DNA of 64,000 bases from the NCBI RefSeq assembly GCF_012932145.1, contig NZ_MWOK01000003.1, positions 1 to 64,000 on the forward strand. The letters are read 5' to 3'. Of this stretch, positions 42,882 through 51,663 are shown in pieces. This DNA is from Acidovorax sp. SRB_14 (GTDB lineage: Bacteria > Pseudomonadota > Gammaproteobacteria > Burkholderiales > Burkholderiaceae_C). The notes below the pieces were generated by a model, which searched no databases, was not told where the DNA came from, and worked only from the letters and a program-made list of their open reading frames with translations. The first letter of the stretch is position 1. Every line of letters starts with the position of its first letter. A program made the translations under genes and the position numbers.

Positions 42882-45800
42882 GGGGCTTACCTTCATTTCC
42901 TGCTGGATCCTGTTCGATGCCGGCGGCTTGCGCGTGGGCCGCGTGCATCCGGCGCTGCCGGTCGCTGCCCTTGAAGAGGCTGCGCACCACAACAAAGAAC
43001 GTCGGCACGAAAAACACCGCCAAGGAGGTGCCGACCACCATGCCCGCGATCACACCGGTGCCGATGGCGCGCTGGCTGGCCGAACTCGCGCCAGAGGCAA
43101 TGGCCAGCGGCACCACGCCCAGAATGAAGGCGAGCGAGGTCATGACGATCGGGCGGAACCGCAAATGGGCCGCCGCCAGCGCCGACTCGACGACGCCCTT
43201 GCCCTGCGCCTGCAGATCCTTGGCGAATTCGATGATCAGGATGGCGTTCTTCGCCGACAGGCCGATGATGGTGATCAGCCCCACCTGGAAGTAGACGTCG
43301 TTGTTCATGCCGCGCAGGCTGACGCCTAGCAGCACGCCCAACACGCCCAGCGGCACCACGAGAATCACCGACAGCGGGATCGACCAGCTCTCGTAAAGCG
43401 CCGCCAGGCACAGGAACACCGCCAGCACGGCGAAGCCATACAGCACGATGGCCTGCGAGCCGGCGAGCTTTTCCTCGCGCGACTGGCCCGTCCATTCGAA
43501 GCCGAAGCCCGCCGGCAACTGCGCTGCCAGGCGCTCCATCTCGGCCATGGCCTCACCGGTGCTGTAGCCCGGCGCGGCGCCGCCCGCAATGCGCATGGCC
43601 GGATAGCCGTTGTAGCGCACGGTCTGCATGGCGCCGCTGATCCAGCGCGTGGTGGCGAACGACGACAGCGGCACGGCCTTGCCCTGGCTGTTGAGCGCCG
43701 TCAGCTGCAGGATGTCCTCGGGCTGCATGCGGGCCTCGGCCTCGGCCTGCACCACGACGCGCTGCATGCGTCCGGCGTTCGGGAAGTCGTTGATGTAGGC
43801 CGAGCCCAGTGCGGTCGAGATCGTGTTGTTGATGGCGGCAAAGCTCACGCCCTGCGCGCTGGCCTTGTCGCGGTCGATATCGACCTGCAGTTGCGGCGCA
43901 TCCTCCAGCCCGTCGGGTCGCACGCCGGCCAGCACCTTGCTCTGGGAGGCCATGCCCAGCATTTGGTTGCGTGCCGCCACCAGGGCGTCGTGGCCGTTGC
44001 CACCGCGGTCCTGCAGGCGGAACGTGAAGCCGGAGCTGACGCCCAGCTCAGGAATCGGCGGCGGGCTCAGCGCAAAGATGAACGCATCGCGCACGCTCGA
44101 GAGCGCGCCCATGGCCCGGCCCGCAATGGCGTCGGCGGTGTGCTCGGCGCCCGCGCGCTCCGACCAGTCCTTGAGCGTCACGAACGCCAGACCGGCGTTC
44201 TGCCCCTGGCCGGAGAAGCTGAAGCCCAGCACGGCGACCATGTTCTTCACTTCGGGCTGCTTCAGCATGAAGCCCTCGACCTTTTCGACCACGGCCTGGG
44301 TGCGCTCCAGCGTGGCGCCCGGCGGCAGCTGGATGTTGACCAGCAGGTTGCCCTGGTCTTCGCCGGGCAGGAACGAGGTCGGCAGGCGCATGTACAGCAC
44401 GCCCACGGCCGCGATCAGCGCAACGTAGATGACCATCACCCGCCCGCCCCGGCGCAGCAACTTCGCCACCCAGCCTTCATAGCCCTTGGCAGTGCGCGTA
44501 AAACCGCGGTTGAACCAGCCGAAGAAGCCCGTCTTGGCATGGGCATGGCCCGCCTGGACCGGCTTGAGCAGCGTGGCGCACAGCGCGGGCGTGAGTGACA
44601 ACGCCATGAACGACGAGAACGCGATCGACACCGCCATCACCGCCGAGAACTGGCGGTAGATGTTGCCCACCGAGCCGGCAAAGAACGCCAGCGGCACAAA
44701 CACCGAGATCAGCACCACGGTGATGCCGATGATGGCGCCCGAGATCTGGCCCATGGCCTTGCGCGTGGCCTCGAGCGGCGGCAAGCCCTCCTCGTTCATG
44801 ATGCGTTCGACGTTCTCGACCACCACGATGGCATCGTCCACCACGATGCCGATCACCAGCACCATGCCGAACATGGTCAGCACGTTGATCGAGAAGCCCA
44901 TCGCCAGCAATGCGCCGAAAGTGCCCAGCAGCGCCACCGGCACCACGATCGTCGGAATGATGGTGTAGCGGATGTTCTGCAGGAACAGGAACATCACCAG
45001 GAACACCAGGGCGATGGCTTCAAGCAGGGTCTGCGCGACCTGCTTGATGGAGATCTTGACGAAGTCAGAGCTGTCGTAGGGAATGGTCCAGCTCACACCG
45101 GGTGGAAAGAATTTCTCCAACTCGGCCATGCGCGTCTTCACGGCCGCGGCCGCAGCCAGCGCGTTGCCTGTGGGCGACAGCTGAACGCCCATGCCCGTGG
45201 CCGGCTTGCCGTTCAATCGCGCCGTGGTGGCGTAGGACTGCGCACCGAGTTCGATGCGGGCCACGTCCTTGAGCCGAACCGTGGAGCCGTTGGGGTTGGC
45301 GCGCAGCACGATGTCGCCGAACTCCTTGGTCGAACTGATCTGCCCGGGCACCACCACGGTGGCCGAAATCGTCTGGCCTGTGAGGTTGGGCAACTCGCCC
45401 AGGCTACCGGCCGAGACCTGCGCGTTCTGCGTCTGGATGGCGCTGGCCACGTCGGCGGCCGACAGGTTGAAGCCCTGCAGCTTGGCCGGATCGACCCAGA
45501 CCCGCATGGCGCGCTCGGCGCCGAACAGCTGCACCTGCCCAATGCCGGGCAGGCGCTGCAACTCGGGCAGCACGTTGCGCGCGGCATAGTCGCTCAGCGC
45601 ATTGACGTCAAACCCTGGATCGGACGACGACAGCATGGTGAACAGCAGGAAGTTGCTGCGCGACTTGTCGACGCGTACGCCCTGCTGCGTCACCACGGAG
45701 GGCAGTCGCGGCGTGGCACGCGAGAGGCGGTTCTGTACCTCGACCTGCGCCAGATCGGGATTGGTGCCAGGCTCGAAACTCAGCGTGAGGGTGCCCGTGC

Positions 45801-46056
45801 CGTTGGCCTGGCTCACAGCCTCCATGTAGGCCAGACCGGGCGCGCCGTTCATTTCGCGTTCGATCACGGCCAGCACGCTGTCTTCCAGCGTCTGTGCCGA
45901 AGCGCCTGGATAGGCTGCGGACACCACGATGGTCGGTGGCGCTACGGACGGGTACTGCGCGATGGGCAGCTGGGTGATCGACACGGCGCCAAGCACCATG
46001 ACGAACAGGGCGATCACCCACGCAAAGATGGGGCGGTCAATAAAGAACTTGGCCAT
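42874..46056 (-). CDS. acrB: RND efflux pump, inner-membrane transporter (HAE1 family)
   Basis: Proton-driven multidrug transporter of 1060 residues. The start MAKFFIDRPIFAWVIALFVMVLGAVSITQLPIAQYPSVAPP is typical of AcrB/MexB/TtgB. Proton-relay aspartates are in VLVIGIVVDDAIVVVENVERIM, and the second half repeats the fold (NDVYFQVGLITIIGLSAKNAILIIEFAKDL). It is a close functional match to AcrB, MexB and AdeJ; the symbol is by family, not by shown orthology. Confidence 0.95.
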   Translation of the reverse strand: MAKFFIDRPIFAWVIALFVMVLGAVSITQLPIAQYPSVAPPTIVVSAAYPGASAQTLEDSVLAVIEREMNGAPGLAYMEAVSQANGTGTLTLSFEPGTNPDLAQVEVQNRLSRATPRLPSVVTQQGVRVDKSRSNFLLFTMLSSSDPGFDVNALSDYAARNVLPELQRLPGIGQVQLFGAERAMRVWVDPAKLQGFNLSAADVASAIQTQNAQVSAGSLGELPNLTGQTISATVVVPGQISSTKEFGDIVLRANPNGSTVRLKDVARIELGAQSYATTARLNGKPATGMGVQLSPTGNALAAAAAVKTRMAELEKFFPPGVSWTIPYDSSDFVKISIKQVAQTLLEAIALVFLVMFLFLQNIRYTIIPTIVVPVALLGTFGALLAMGFSINVLTMFGMVLVIGIVVDDAIVVVENVERIMNEEGLPPLEATRKAMGQISGAIIGITVVLISVFVPLAFFAGSVGNIYRQFSAVMAVSIAFSSFMALSLTPALCATLLKPVQAGHAHAKTGFFGWFNRGFTRTAKGYEGWVAKLLRRGGRVMVIYVALIAAVGVLYMRLPTSFLPGEDQGNLLVNIQLPPGATLERTQAVVEKVEGFMLKQPEVKNMVAVLGFSFSGQGQNAGLAFVTLKDWSERAGAEHTADAIAGRAMGALSSVRDAFIFALSPPPIPELGVSSGFTFRLQDRGGNGHDALVAARNQMLGMASQSKVLAGVRPDGLEDAPQLQVDIDRDKASAQGVSFAAINNTISTALGSAYINDFPNAGRMQRVVVQAEAEARMQPEDILQLTALNSQGKAVPLSSFATTRWISGAMQTVRYNGYPAMRIAGGAAPGYSTGEAMAEMERLAAQLPAGFGFEWTGQSREEKLAGSQAIVLYGFAVLAVFLCLAALYESWSIPLSVILVVPLGVLGVLLGVSLRGMNNDVYFQVGLITIIGLSAKNAILIIEFAKDLQAQGKGVVESALAAAHLRFRPIVMTSLAFILGVVPLAIASGASSASQRAIGTGVIAGMVVGTSLAVFFVPTFFVVVRSLFKGSDRQRRMHAAHAQAAGIEQDPAGNEGKPHA

Positions 46057-46068
46057 GGGGCTGGCTCC

Positions 46069-47397
46069 TTATTTCTGACCGGCGCCGGAGGCCGCCGCAG
46101 GAGCGCTGGCCGCTGGCGCAGCACCGGATGCGGCTGTGGCCGGTGCAGCGGCAGACGGCGCAGCGGCGGCGGGTGTCGCGCTGCCGGGGGCTTGCCACGG
46201 CACGGCCTTCACGGGCGTACCGGGCGGCATCATCTGCAGCTTTTGGAAGCCATCGACCATGACCTGCTCCCCTTCCTTCAGGCCTTCGAGCACGATCCAC
46301 TGGTTATTGCGTGCCGCGCCGATCTTCACCGTGCGCTGGCTGAGCTTGCCGTCGGCGCCTACCACTGTGATCTTGTCGCCCTGCTGGGTGCGCGTGACCG
46401 CCTGCTGCGGCAGCGTGATGGCATTGGCCACCTGGGCCTGCTCCAGCCGCACCCGCACATACAGGCCCGGCAGCAATTCCCCCTTGGGATTGGGCACCTC
46501 GGCGCGCAGCGTGATCTGGCCCGTGCTGGCATCCACTGTCAGGTCGGAGAACAGGAGCTTGCCGGCACGGCTGTATTCGCTGCCATCCTCCAGCAGCACG
46601 CGCACGCTGGCGGCATCGCTGCCGCCAGCCCGCTCAAGCTTGCCCTCGGCCATGGCGCGGCGCAATTTCATCACCTCGCCTGCCGACTGGGTGAAGTTGA
46701 TATAGACCGGGTCAATCTGCTGGATCACCGCCAGCGGCGTGGCCTCGCCCTGTCCTACCAAGGCACCTTCGGTGACCAGGGCGCGGCCGATGCGGCCCGA
46801 AATGGGCGCCGTCACGTTGGCGTAGTTGAGGTTGATGCGCCCGGTCTGCACAGCCGCCTTGCCGACGGCCACGTCGGCTTCGGCCTGTTTTTGCGCCGCC
46901 ACGGCATTGGCGTATTCCTGCTGGCTCACGGCATTGGCTTCAAGCAGCGGCTTGTAGCGCGTGGCCAATGCGGTCGCTTGCGTCAGGTTGGCCTGCGCGC
47001 GTGCCAGCGTGGCCTCGGCGCTTTGCAGGGCTGCCGCATAGGGAGCGGCGTCAATGGCAAACAGGGGCTGGCCTGCCTTGACGTCGCTGCCTTCACGGAA
47101 AAGGCGCTTTTGCAAAATGCCCGCTGCCCGCGCCCGCACTTCGGCGACGCGCGATGCCTCCAGGCGCCCTGGCAGTTCTGTGACCAGTCCCACTTCACCA
47201 GGCTGGGCAATGACCACGCCCACCTCGGGCGCAGGCATGCCGCCAGCGGCCGCAGCGGACGGCGCATCGCCCTTGCCGCAGGCGGACAACAGCAAGGCAA
47301 GGGACAAGCCACCGGCTGCCACGCCCCAGCGCAGGTGCGCAGGAGGCTGGGCAGGGGCAAGCACGGGGGCAGTCTTGACAGAACGCAAGGCAGGCAT
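46069..47397 (-). CDS. acrA: RND efflux periplasmic adaptor (membrane fusion protein)
   Basis: Lipoprotein adaptor of 442 residues. Lipobox LSAC near residue 40 follows an unusually long N-terminus. Lipoyl/hairpin regions (ELPGRLEASRVAEVRARAAGIL, TAPISGRIGRALVTEGALVGQG) and beta-barrel domains are recognisable. The C-terminus is a 50-residue Ala/Pro-rich low-complexity tail. The first in-frame ATG consistent with a signal peptide is 47397. It is the first gene of the efflux operon and diverges from the TetR-type regulator with an AcrR-like operator between them. Confidence 0.94.
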   Translation of the reverse strand: MPALRSVKTAPVLAPAQPPAHLRWGVAAGGLSLALLLSACGKGDAPSAAAAGGMPAPEVGVVIAQPGEVGLVTELPGRLEASRVAEVRARAAGILQKRLFREGSDVKAGQPLFAIDAAPYAAALQSAEATLARAQANLTQATALATRYKPLLEANAVSQQEYANAVAAQKQAEADVAVGKAAVQTGRINLNYANVTAPISGRIGRALVTEGALVGQGEATPLAVIQQIDPVYINFTQSAGEVMKLRRAMAEGKLERAGGSDAASVRVLLEDGSEYSRAGKLLFSDLTVDASTGQITLRAEVPNPKGELLPGLYVRVRLEQAQVANAITLPQQAVTRTQQGDKITVVGADGKLSQRTVKIGAARNNQWIVLEGLKEGEQVMVDGFQKLQMMPPGTPVKAVPWQAPGSATPAAAAPSAAAPATAASGAAPAASAPAAASGAGQK

Positions 47398-47515
47398 GGT
47401 GTTCCTTTGGTACGGGAAAAGCGATGGCTTGAAGAAGAGGCCGCGCCAGTTTAGTGAATCGGCCCATGGCGCGTGTGACGCGCCCAGCGCCAGTGCTGGA
47501 TGAAACGGCGAAGTA

Positions 47516-47539
47516 TATATACATTCTCGAATGTATGTA
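47516..47539. promoter_or_regulatory. AcrR-like operator
   Basis: A palindrome with the core ATACATTC-TC-GAATGTAT. Compared with the remembered E. coli AcrR operator TACATACATT-N4-GAATGTATGTA it matches 20 of 24 positions. It lies 38 bases before the regulator start and about 120 bases before the acrA start, so it can control both directions. Confidence 0.8.
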
Positions 47540-47576
47540 TAGTGACGGCATCGACACCCATGCCGGAGGTATTTAC

Positions 47577-48218
47577 ATGGCCAGACGCACCAAGGCAGAC
47601 GCCCAGGCGACCCGCGCGGGCCTGCTGGATGCCGCCGAAACACTGTTCCAAATGAAAGGCGTGTCGCGCACATCGCTGAACGACATTGCGGTGGCAGCGG
47701 GCACCACGCGCGGCGCCATTTACTGGCATTTCAAGGACAAGGCCGACCTGTTCAACGCCATGATGGAGCGCGTGACGCTGCCCCTGGAGCGAACGCTGAC
47801 GCTGGCCAACGTGATCACGGCAGACGACCCGGTGGCCGAAATCCGCAGCGCCATGCTCGAGGCGCTGCGCATCATTGCGACCGATGCACAAACGCGCCGC
47901 GTGTTGACGATCGCCACGCACCAGGTGGAATACACCGCCGAGCTCAGTGCCGTGCAAGAGCGCCATGTGCGGGTGCACAGCGAATGCGTTGCGCGCAACC
48001 AGGCGGCCTTGGCCCGGGCTTTTGCGGCCCGCCGGCTGTCCGCGCCGATGCCCCTGGAGTGCGCGGCGCTGGGCCTGCAGGTGTTGATCGAAGGGCTGGT
48101 CCAGAAATGGCTGCTGGACCCTTCGGCCTTTGACCTGGCGGCCTGCGGAGAAGCCACCCTCGATGTCTATCTGGCGGGCCTGGGCTTGCGCGCCCGGCCC
48201 GCCCCCCCTGCCGCCTGA
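47577..48218 (+). CDS. acrR: TetR-family repressor of the RND pump (AcrR/TtgR-like)
   Basis: Predicted repressor of 213 residues. The N-terminal TetR helix-turn-helix reads TRAGLLDAAETLFQMKGVSRTSLNDIAVAAGTTRGAIYWHFKDKADLFNAM (about 11-61). The C-terminal ligand-binding domain matches TetR_C_2 (AcrR type), which binds diverse toxic compounds. The ATG at 47577 has GGAGG 7-11 bases ahead; the longer in-frame start would run through the operator. It is convergent with puuD. Confidence 0.92.
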   Translation: MARRTKADAQATRAGLLDAAETLFQMKGVSRTSLNDIAVAAGTTRGAIYWHFKDKADLFNAMMERVTLPLERTLTLANVITADDPVAEIRSAMLEALRIIATDAQTRRVLTIATHQVEYTAELSAVQERHVRVHSECVARNQAALARAFAARRLSAPMPLECAALGLQVLIEGLVQKWLLDPSAFDLAACGEATLDVYLAGLGLRARPAPPAA

Positions 48219-49433
48219 TCAGTGCGTGGCGGCGCCGGCCTCGTACCAGCGGCCGATCAACGCGCGCTCGTCGTCGGTGATCTGGGTGGCGTTGTTCATG
48301 GGCATGAGTTTTTGCACCACCACCTGCTGGTAGATCGCCTGCGCATGCTGCTGTACGCTTTCGGCCGAATCCAGGCGCAGGCCCTTCATCTGCACCTGGG
48401 CGCCGTGGCACTGGGTGCAGCGCTGCTCCAGCACGTGCTGCACGCTCTTGAAGTCCACCGGGGTTGGCGCGCTGGCGGCTGAGGCGCCGGCCGCTGCCGC
48501 GGCGGGTGCGGGACGCAGCCAGGCGATCAGACCCGCGAGGACGCAGATGCCCACCAGCGCGTAACCCAGCGGATTGCCGTTGCGGCCGAGCTTGTAGCCA
48601 TGGCGCATCACGAAGAACTGGCGGATCGCGGCGCCGGCAAACATCATGGCAATCAGAATGACCCAGTTCTGCGGATGGCTCCAGGTGAAGCTGTAGTGAC
48701 CGCTGAGCATGGCAAAGATCACCGGCAGCGTGAAATAGGTGTTGTGCACGCTGCGCTGCTTGCCGCGCTTGCCGTGGATCGGGTCGACCGGCTGGCCGGC
48801 CTTGATCTGGGCGACCATGGTGCGCTGGCCAGGAATGATCCAGAAGAACACGTTGGCGCTCATGGACGTGGCGATCATCGCGCCGACCAGCAGGAACGCG
48901 GCGCGGCCGGAGAACCAGTGGCATGCGAGCCACGAGGCCACGCACACCAGCACCAGCACCAGCGCGCCCACGATGGCGTCGCCGTTCTTCTTCTGGCCGA
49001 AGACGCGGCAGATGCCGTCGTAGAGCAGCCAGAACACGACCAGGAAGGCCAGCGCCACGGCGATCGCCTCGGCCGGCGCCCAGTCCATCTTCGACTTGTC
49101 TACAAGATAGGTGCTGGCGCTCCAGAGGTAGGACACGGTGAACAGCGCAAAGCCGCTCAGCCAGGTCGTGTAGCTCTCCCAATAGAACCAGTGCAGGTGC
49201 TCGGGCAGTTGGGGCGGTGCGCCGGCGAACTTGACCGGGTGGTAGAAGCCGCCGCCATGCAGGGCCCACAGCTCGCCGCTCACGCCCTGCTTTTTCAGGG
49301 CCTCGTCCTCGGGCGACGTGAGGCTGCTGTCGAGGAACACGAAATAGAACGACGAGCCAATCCAGGCAATGGCGGTGATGACGTGGACCCAGCGCAGCAG
49401 CAGGTTGGCCCAGTCGAGATAGTAGCTTTCCAT
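48219..49433 (-). CDS. puuD: Membrane urate hydroxylase (cytochrome c-linked urate oxidase)
   Basis: Oxidises urate to 5-hydroxyisourate in bacteria lacking soluble uricase. The 404 residues comprise about eight membrane segments (DUF989, starting MESYYLDWANLLLRWVHVITAIAWIGSSFYF) and a C-terminal cytochrome c domain with heme motif CTQCH (339-343) and axial Met in KLMPMNN. An in-frame start nine bases upstream is possible. It enters the same pathway as uraH and puuE nearby. A half-copy of the GntR operator lies 130 bases upstream. Confidence 0.94.
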   Translation of the reverse strand: MESYYLDWANLLLRWVHVITAIAWIGSSFYFVFLDSSLTSPEDEALKKQGVSGELWALHGGGFYHPVKFAGAPPQLPEHLHWFYWESYTTWLSGFALFTVSYLWSASTYLVDKSKMDWAPAEAIAVALAFLVVFWLLYDGICRVFGQKKNGDAIVGALVLVLVCVASWLACHWFSGRAAFLLVGAMIATSMSANVFFWIIPGQRTMVAQIKAGQPVDPIHGKRGKQRSVHNTYFTLPVIFAMLSGHYSFTWSHPQNWVILIAMMFAGAAIRQFFVMRHGYKLGRNGNPLGYALVGICVLAGLIAWLRPAPAAAAAGASAASAPTPVDFKSVQHVLEQRCTQCHGAQVQMKGLRLDSAESVQQHAQAIYQQVVVQKLMPMNNATQITDDERALIGRWYEAGAATH

Positions 49434-49827
49434 GGCTCTCAACCTTGGCGGCTCTGACGGGCCGCGTTCGCAACCTGCTCACCACTGCGGGGCGCTCTGA
49501 GCAGACAAAGGGGCCGCGCTCCACGGCAGTGGCCTGCCAGGCTCCGCTGCGACCGGAGGACAGGAAGTGTATGCAAAAACTGCGCACCCTTTGAGACGGC
49601 GCAGGCAGAAACACACCGGATTTACCCTGCCCCTGTCTGGGCCGCACGGTGCCACAGCCCCCCCGATGCAACCCCAGGCCGGCACGCACTGCCGCCATGT
49701 CCGTTCCCATGGCGCCGCGCCTTGGGTAGACTGCGCCCTCACGGGGCGGCCCGCAGCAGCCTCCAGGCCCTCCGACCACCCACACCCTGTCGCCCAACCA
49801 CCACCCGCCCGCAGCCACGCACCGTCC
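49434..49827. other. Intergenic region between puuD and the lipoprotein gene
   Basis: About 390 bases without convincing coding sequence. It contains AAGTGTATGCA (49565-49575), matching 10 of 11 bases of the left part of the GntR operator at 50944, and must hold the puuD promoter. The remainder is C-rich. Confidence 0.45.
49565..49575. promoter_or_regulatory. Possible second GntR operator, half conserved
   Basis: AAGTGTATGCA compared with AAGTGTATACA of the palindrome upstream of the GntR gene; the other half reads AAAA instead of CTTTT. It may be a weak site linking puuD to the ureide regulon. Confidence 0.35.
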
Positions 49828-49863
49828 ATGCGCTGGACTGCCCGCAGCACCGCGATACGCACC

Positions 49864-50400
49864 ATGCCCCACACACCGCCCCCGCACCGCTCCGCACACC
49901 GCAGCCACTGGCTTGTGGCCGGCCTCATGGCCGCCGTGGCGGCATTGGTAGCCGCCTGCAAGTCGGCGCCCGACACCCCGCAGACCTCCGACAGCCGCTG
50001 GCCCGGCACCGATGTGCCCACCGCCACCGGCCCGGGGGGCGCCGCCGTCGCCGCGCGCGCCTCGGCCGCAGCCACGGCCCGGGCCTACCGCCAGGATGCG
50101 GCCACGCACCTGTACGGACTCAACGCCCACCGCATCTACAAGGGCAAGATGCCGCCCATGCTCTACGCCATCGGCGTGCTGGAGGTGGACATCGACCGCA
50201 CGGGCCGCGTCACGCGCCTGCACTGGATGCGCGCGCCGCGCCATGCGCCCGAGGTGGTGGCCGAAATCGAACGCACGGTGCGCGCCGCAGCGCCGTTCCC
50301 GGTGCCCGCGCGCCTGGGCCGCGTGACCTACACCGACACCTGGCTGTGGGACAAGGCCGGCCAGTTCCAGCTCGACACGCTGACTGAAGGGCAGCTTTGA
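49864..50400 (+). CDS. Lipoprotein with TonB C-terminal-like domain
   Basis: Predicted outer-membrane or periplasmic lipoprotein of 178 residues: basic N-terminus, hydrophobic stretch and lipobox LVAAC near residue 32. The C-terminal 90 residues (HRIYKGKMPPMLYAIGVLEVDIDRTGRVTRLHWMRAPRHAPEVVAEIERTVRAAAPFPVPA) resemble the TonB_C fold used in energy transduction, but no N-terminal membrane anchor and Pro-rich stalk of TonB are present. Function unknown. An alternative ATG is at 49828. It lies between puuD and uraH, convergent with both neighbours in part, so membership in the urate pathway is not implied. Confidence 0.65.
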   Translation: MPHTPPPHRSAHRSHWLVAGLMAAVAALVAACKSAPDTPQTSDSRWPGTDVPTATGPGGAAVAARASAAATARAYRQDAATHLYGLNAHRIYKGKMPPMLYAIGVLEVDIDRTGRVTRLHWMRAPRHAPEVVAEIERTVRAAAPFPVPARLGRVTYTDTWLWDKAGQFQLDTLTEGQL

Positions 50401-50427
50401 GCGAACGGACGCCCTGAATCGCTCCTG

Positions 50428-50519
50428 AAAAAAGAGCAGCCCGCGCTTACAGGCCATGGATTTCGAGATGCTTTCATTCTGAAACCCAATCGCCAAAAGC
50501 GCTGGCTGCTCCTTTTTTT
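50428..50519. repeat. Imperfect inverted repeat of the dispersed family
   Basis: Arm AAAAAAGAGCAGCCCGCGCTT (50428-50448) is complementary, with small mismatches, to the arm at 50497-50519 (AAGCGCTGGCTGCTCC plus T-run). It is built like the perfect pair at 41264-41365 and also lies between convergent genes, so it probably acts as a bidirectional terminator. Confidence 0.7.
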
Positions 50520-50544
50520 GATGCAGCCACCGCTGCACCGCGCC

Positions 50545-50895
50545 TCAGGAGCCGCGGTAGGTCGAGTAGCTCCAGGGGCTGACCAGCAACGGCACGTGGT
50601 AGTGCTGGTCGGCGTGGGCGACGCCGAAATCCAGGCTCACCTGGCCGAGGAAGTTGGGCTCCGGCAGTGCCACGCCGCGGGCCTTGAAATACCCGGCCAC
50701 ATCGAAAGTCAGGCGGTAGGTGCCCACCTTCAGGCTGGCGTTGTCGAACAGCGGCGCATCGGTGCGCCCGTCGTGGTTCAGCACCAGGCGCTGCAGCAGC
50801 GTGGCCTGCCCGCCCGTGGTGGCATACAGCGCCACGTGCATGCCCGCCGCGGGGCAGCCGTTCATGGTGTCAAGGACGTGGGTGCTCAGGCCCAT
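50545..50895 (-). CDS. uraH: 5-hydroxyisourate hydrolase
   Basis: Transthyretin-like hydrolase of 116 residues converting 5-hydroxyisourate to OHCU. Family landmarks are present: LSTHVLDT at the N-terminus with the active-site His, DGRTDAPL with the Arg, HYHVPLLVSPWSYSTYRGS with the second His and the diagnostic C-terminal YRGS. No signal peptide, so cytoplasmic. It diverges from the GntR regulator with the operator in between. Confidence 0.96.
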   Translation of the reverse strand: MGLSTHVLDTMNGCPAAGMHVALYATTGGQATLLQRLVLNHDGRTDAPLFDNASLKVGTYRLTFDVAGYFKARGVALPEPNFLGQVSLDFGVAHADQHYHVPLLVSPWSYSTYRGS

Positions 50896-50943
50896 GGGAT
50901 TTCTCCTTCAGTGATGCCAAGCGCAAAGCTGCGCATGTAGACC

Positions 50944-50961
50944 AAAAGTGTATACACTTTT
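50944..50961. promoter_or_regulatory. GntR-family operator, 18-bp perfect palindrome
   Basis: AAAAGTGTATACACTTTT, centred on TGTATACA, the kind of site bound by FadR-subfamily GntR proteins. It lies between uraH (start 50895) and the GntR gene (start 50986), so it can govern the ureide operon in one direction and uraH in the other. Confidence 0.8.
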
Positions 50962-50985
50962 TGGCAATCTCTCTATCATGTCGCC

Positions 50986-51663
50986 ATGGAATCCTCTACC
51001 ACCAGCAGCATCGTCGAGGCGCTGACCCGCGCCATCGTCGACCACCGCCTCCACCCGGGCGCCAAGCTCGCCGAGCAGAAGCTGGCCGACCACTTCGGTG
51101 TCTCGCGCACGCTCGTGCGCCAGGCGCTGTTCCAGCTCGCGCAGAACCGCCTCATCACGCTCGAGCCCGCGCGCGGCGCCTTTGTCGCCAAGCCCTCGGT
51201 GGCCGAAGCGCGCCAGGTGTTCAGCGTGCGCCGCATGCTCGAGGCCGAGATGACGCGCGCGTTCGTGCAGGGCGTCACGCCCGCCAAGATCCGCGCGCTG
51301 CGCGCCCACGTGGCCAGCGAGAAGGCCGCCATGGACCGCGCCGACGTGACCCAGCGCACCGAACTGCTGGGCGACTTCCATGTCCGCATGGCCGAGCTCA
51401 TGGGCAACGACGTGCTGGCCCAGCTGCTGGGCGAGCTGATCTCGCGCTGCGCGCTCATCACGCTGGTCTACCAGTCCACCACCGCCGCGGAACATTCGCA
51501 CGAGGAGCACGGCCAGATCGTGGACGCACTGGCCGCGCGCGATGAGACGCGGGCCGTGCAGCTCATGCAAGCGCACCTTCTGCATGTGGAAGAAGGCCTG
51601 ACCTTCGACCGCGAGCCCCCGAGCAACGACCTCTCCATGGCCCTCTCGGCCGTTTCCCCATGA
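50986..51663 (+). CDS. GntR-family regulator of the ureide operon
   Basis: Predicted regulator of 225 residues in the FadR/FCD subfamily. The winged helix-turn-helix covers about residues 5-70 (LTRAIVDHRLHPGAKLAEQKLADHFGVSRTLVRQALFQLAQNRLITLEPARGAFV). The C-terminal FCD effector domain follows. It is the first gene of the plus-strand allantoin operon, and its stop overlaps the puuE start (ATGA). The palindrome just upstream suggests autoregulation. Effector may be a ureide such as allantoin; that is inference. Confidence 0.92.
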   Translation: MESSTTSSIVEALTRAIVDHRLHPGAKLAEQKLADHFGVSRTLVRQALFQLAQNRLITLEPARGAFVAKPSVAEARQVFSVRRMLEAEMTRAFVQGVTPAKIRALRAHVASEKAAMDRADVTQRTELLGDFHVRMAELMGNDVLAQLLGELISRCALITLVYQSTTAAEHSHEEHGQIVDALAARDETRAVQLMQAHLLHVEEGLTFDREPPSNDLSMALSAVSP

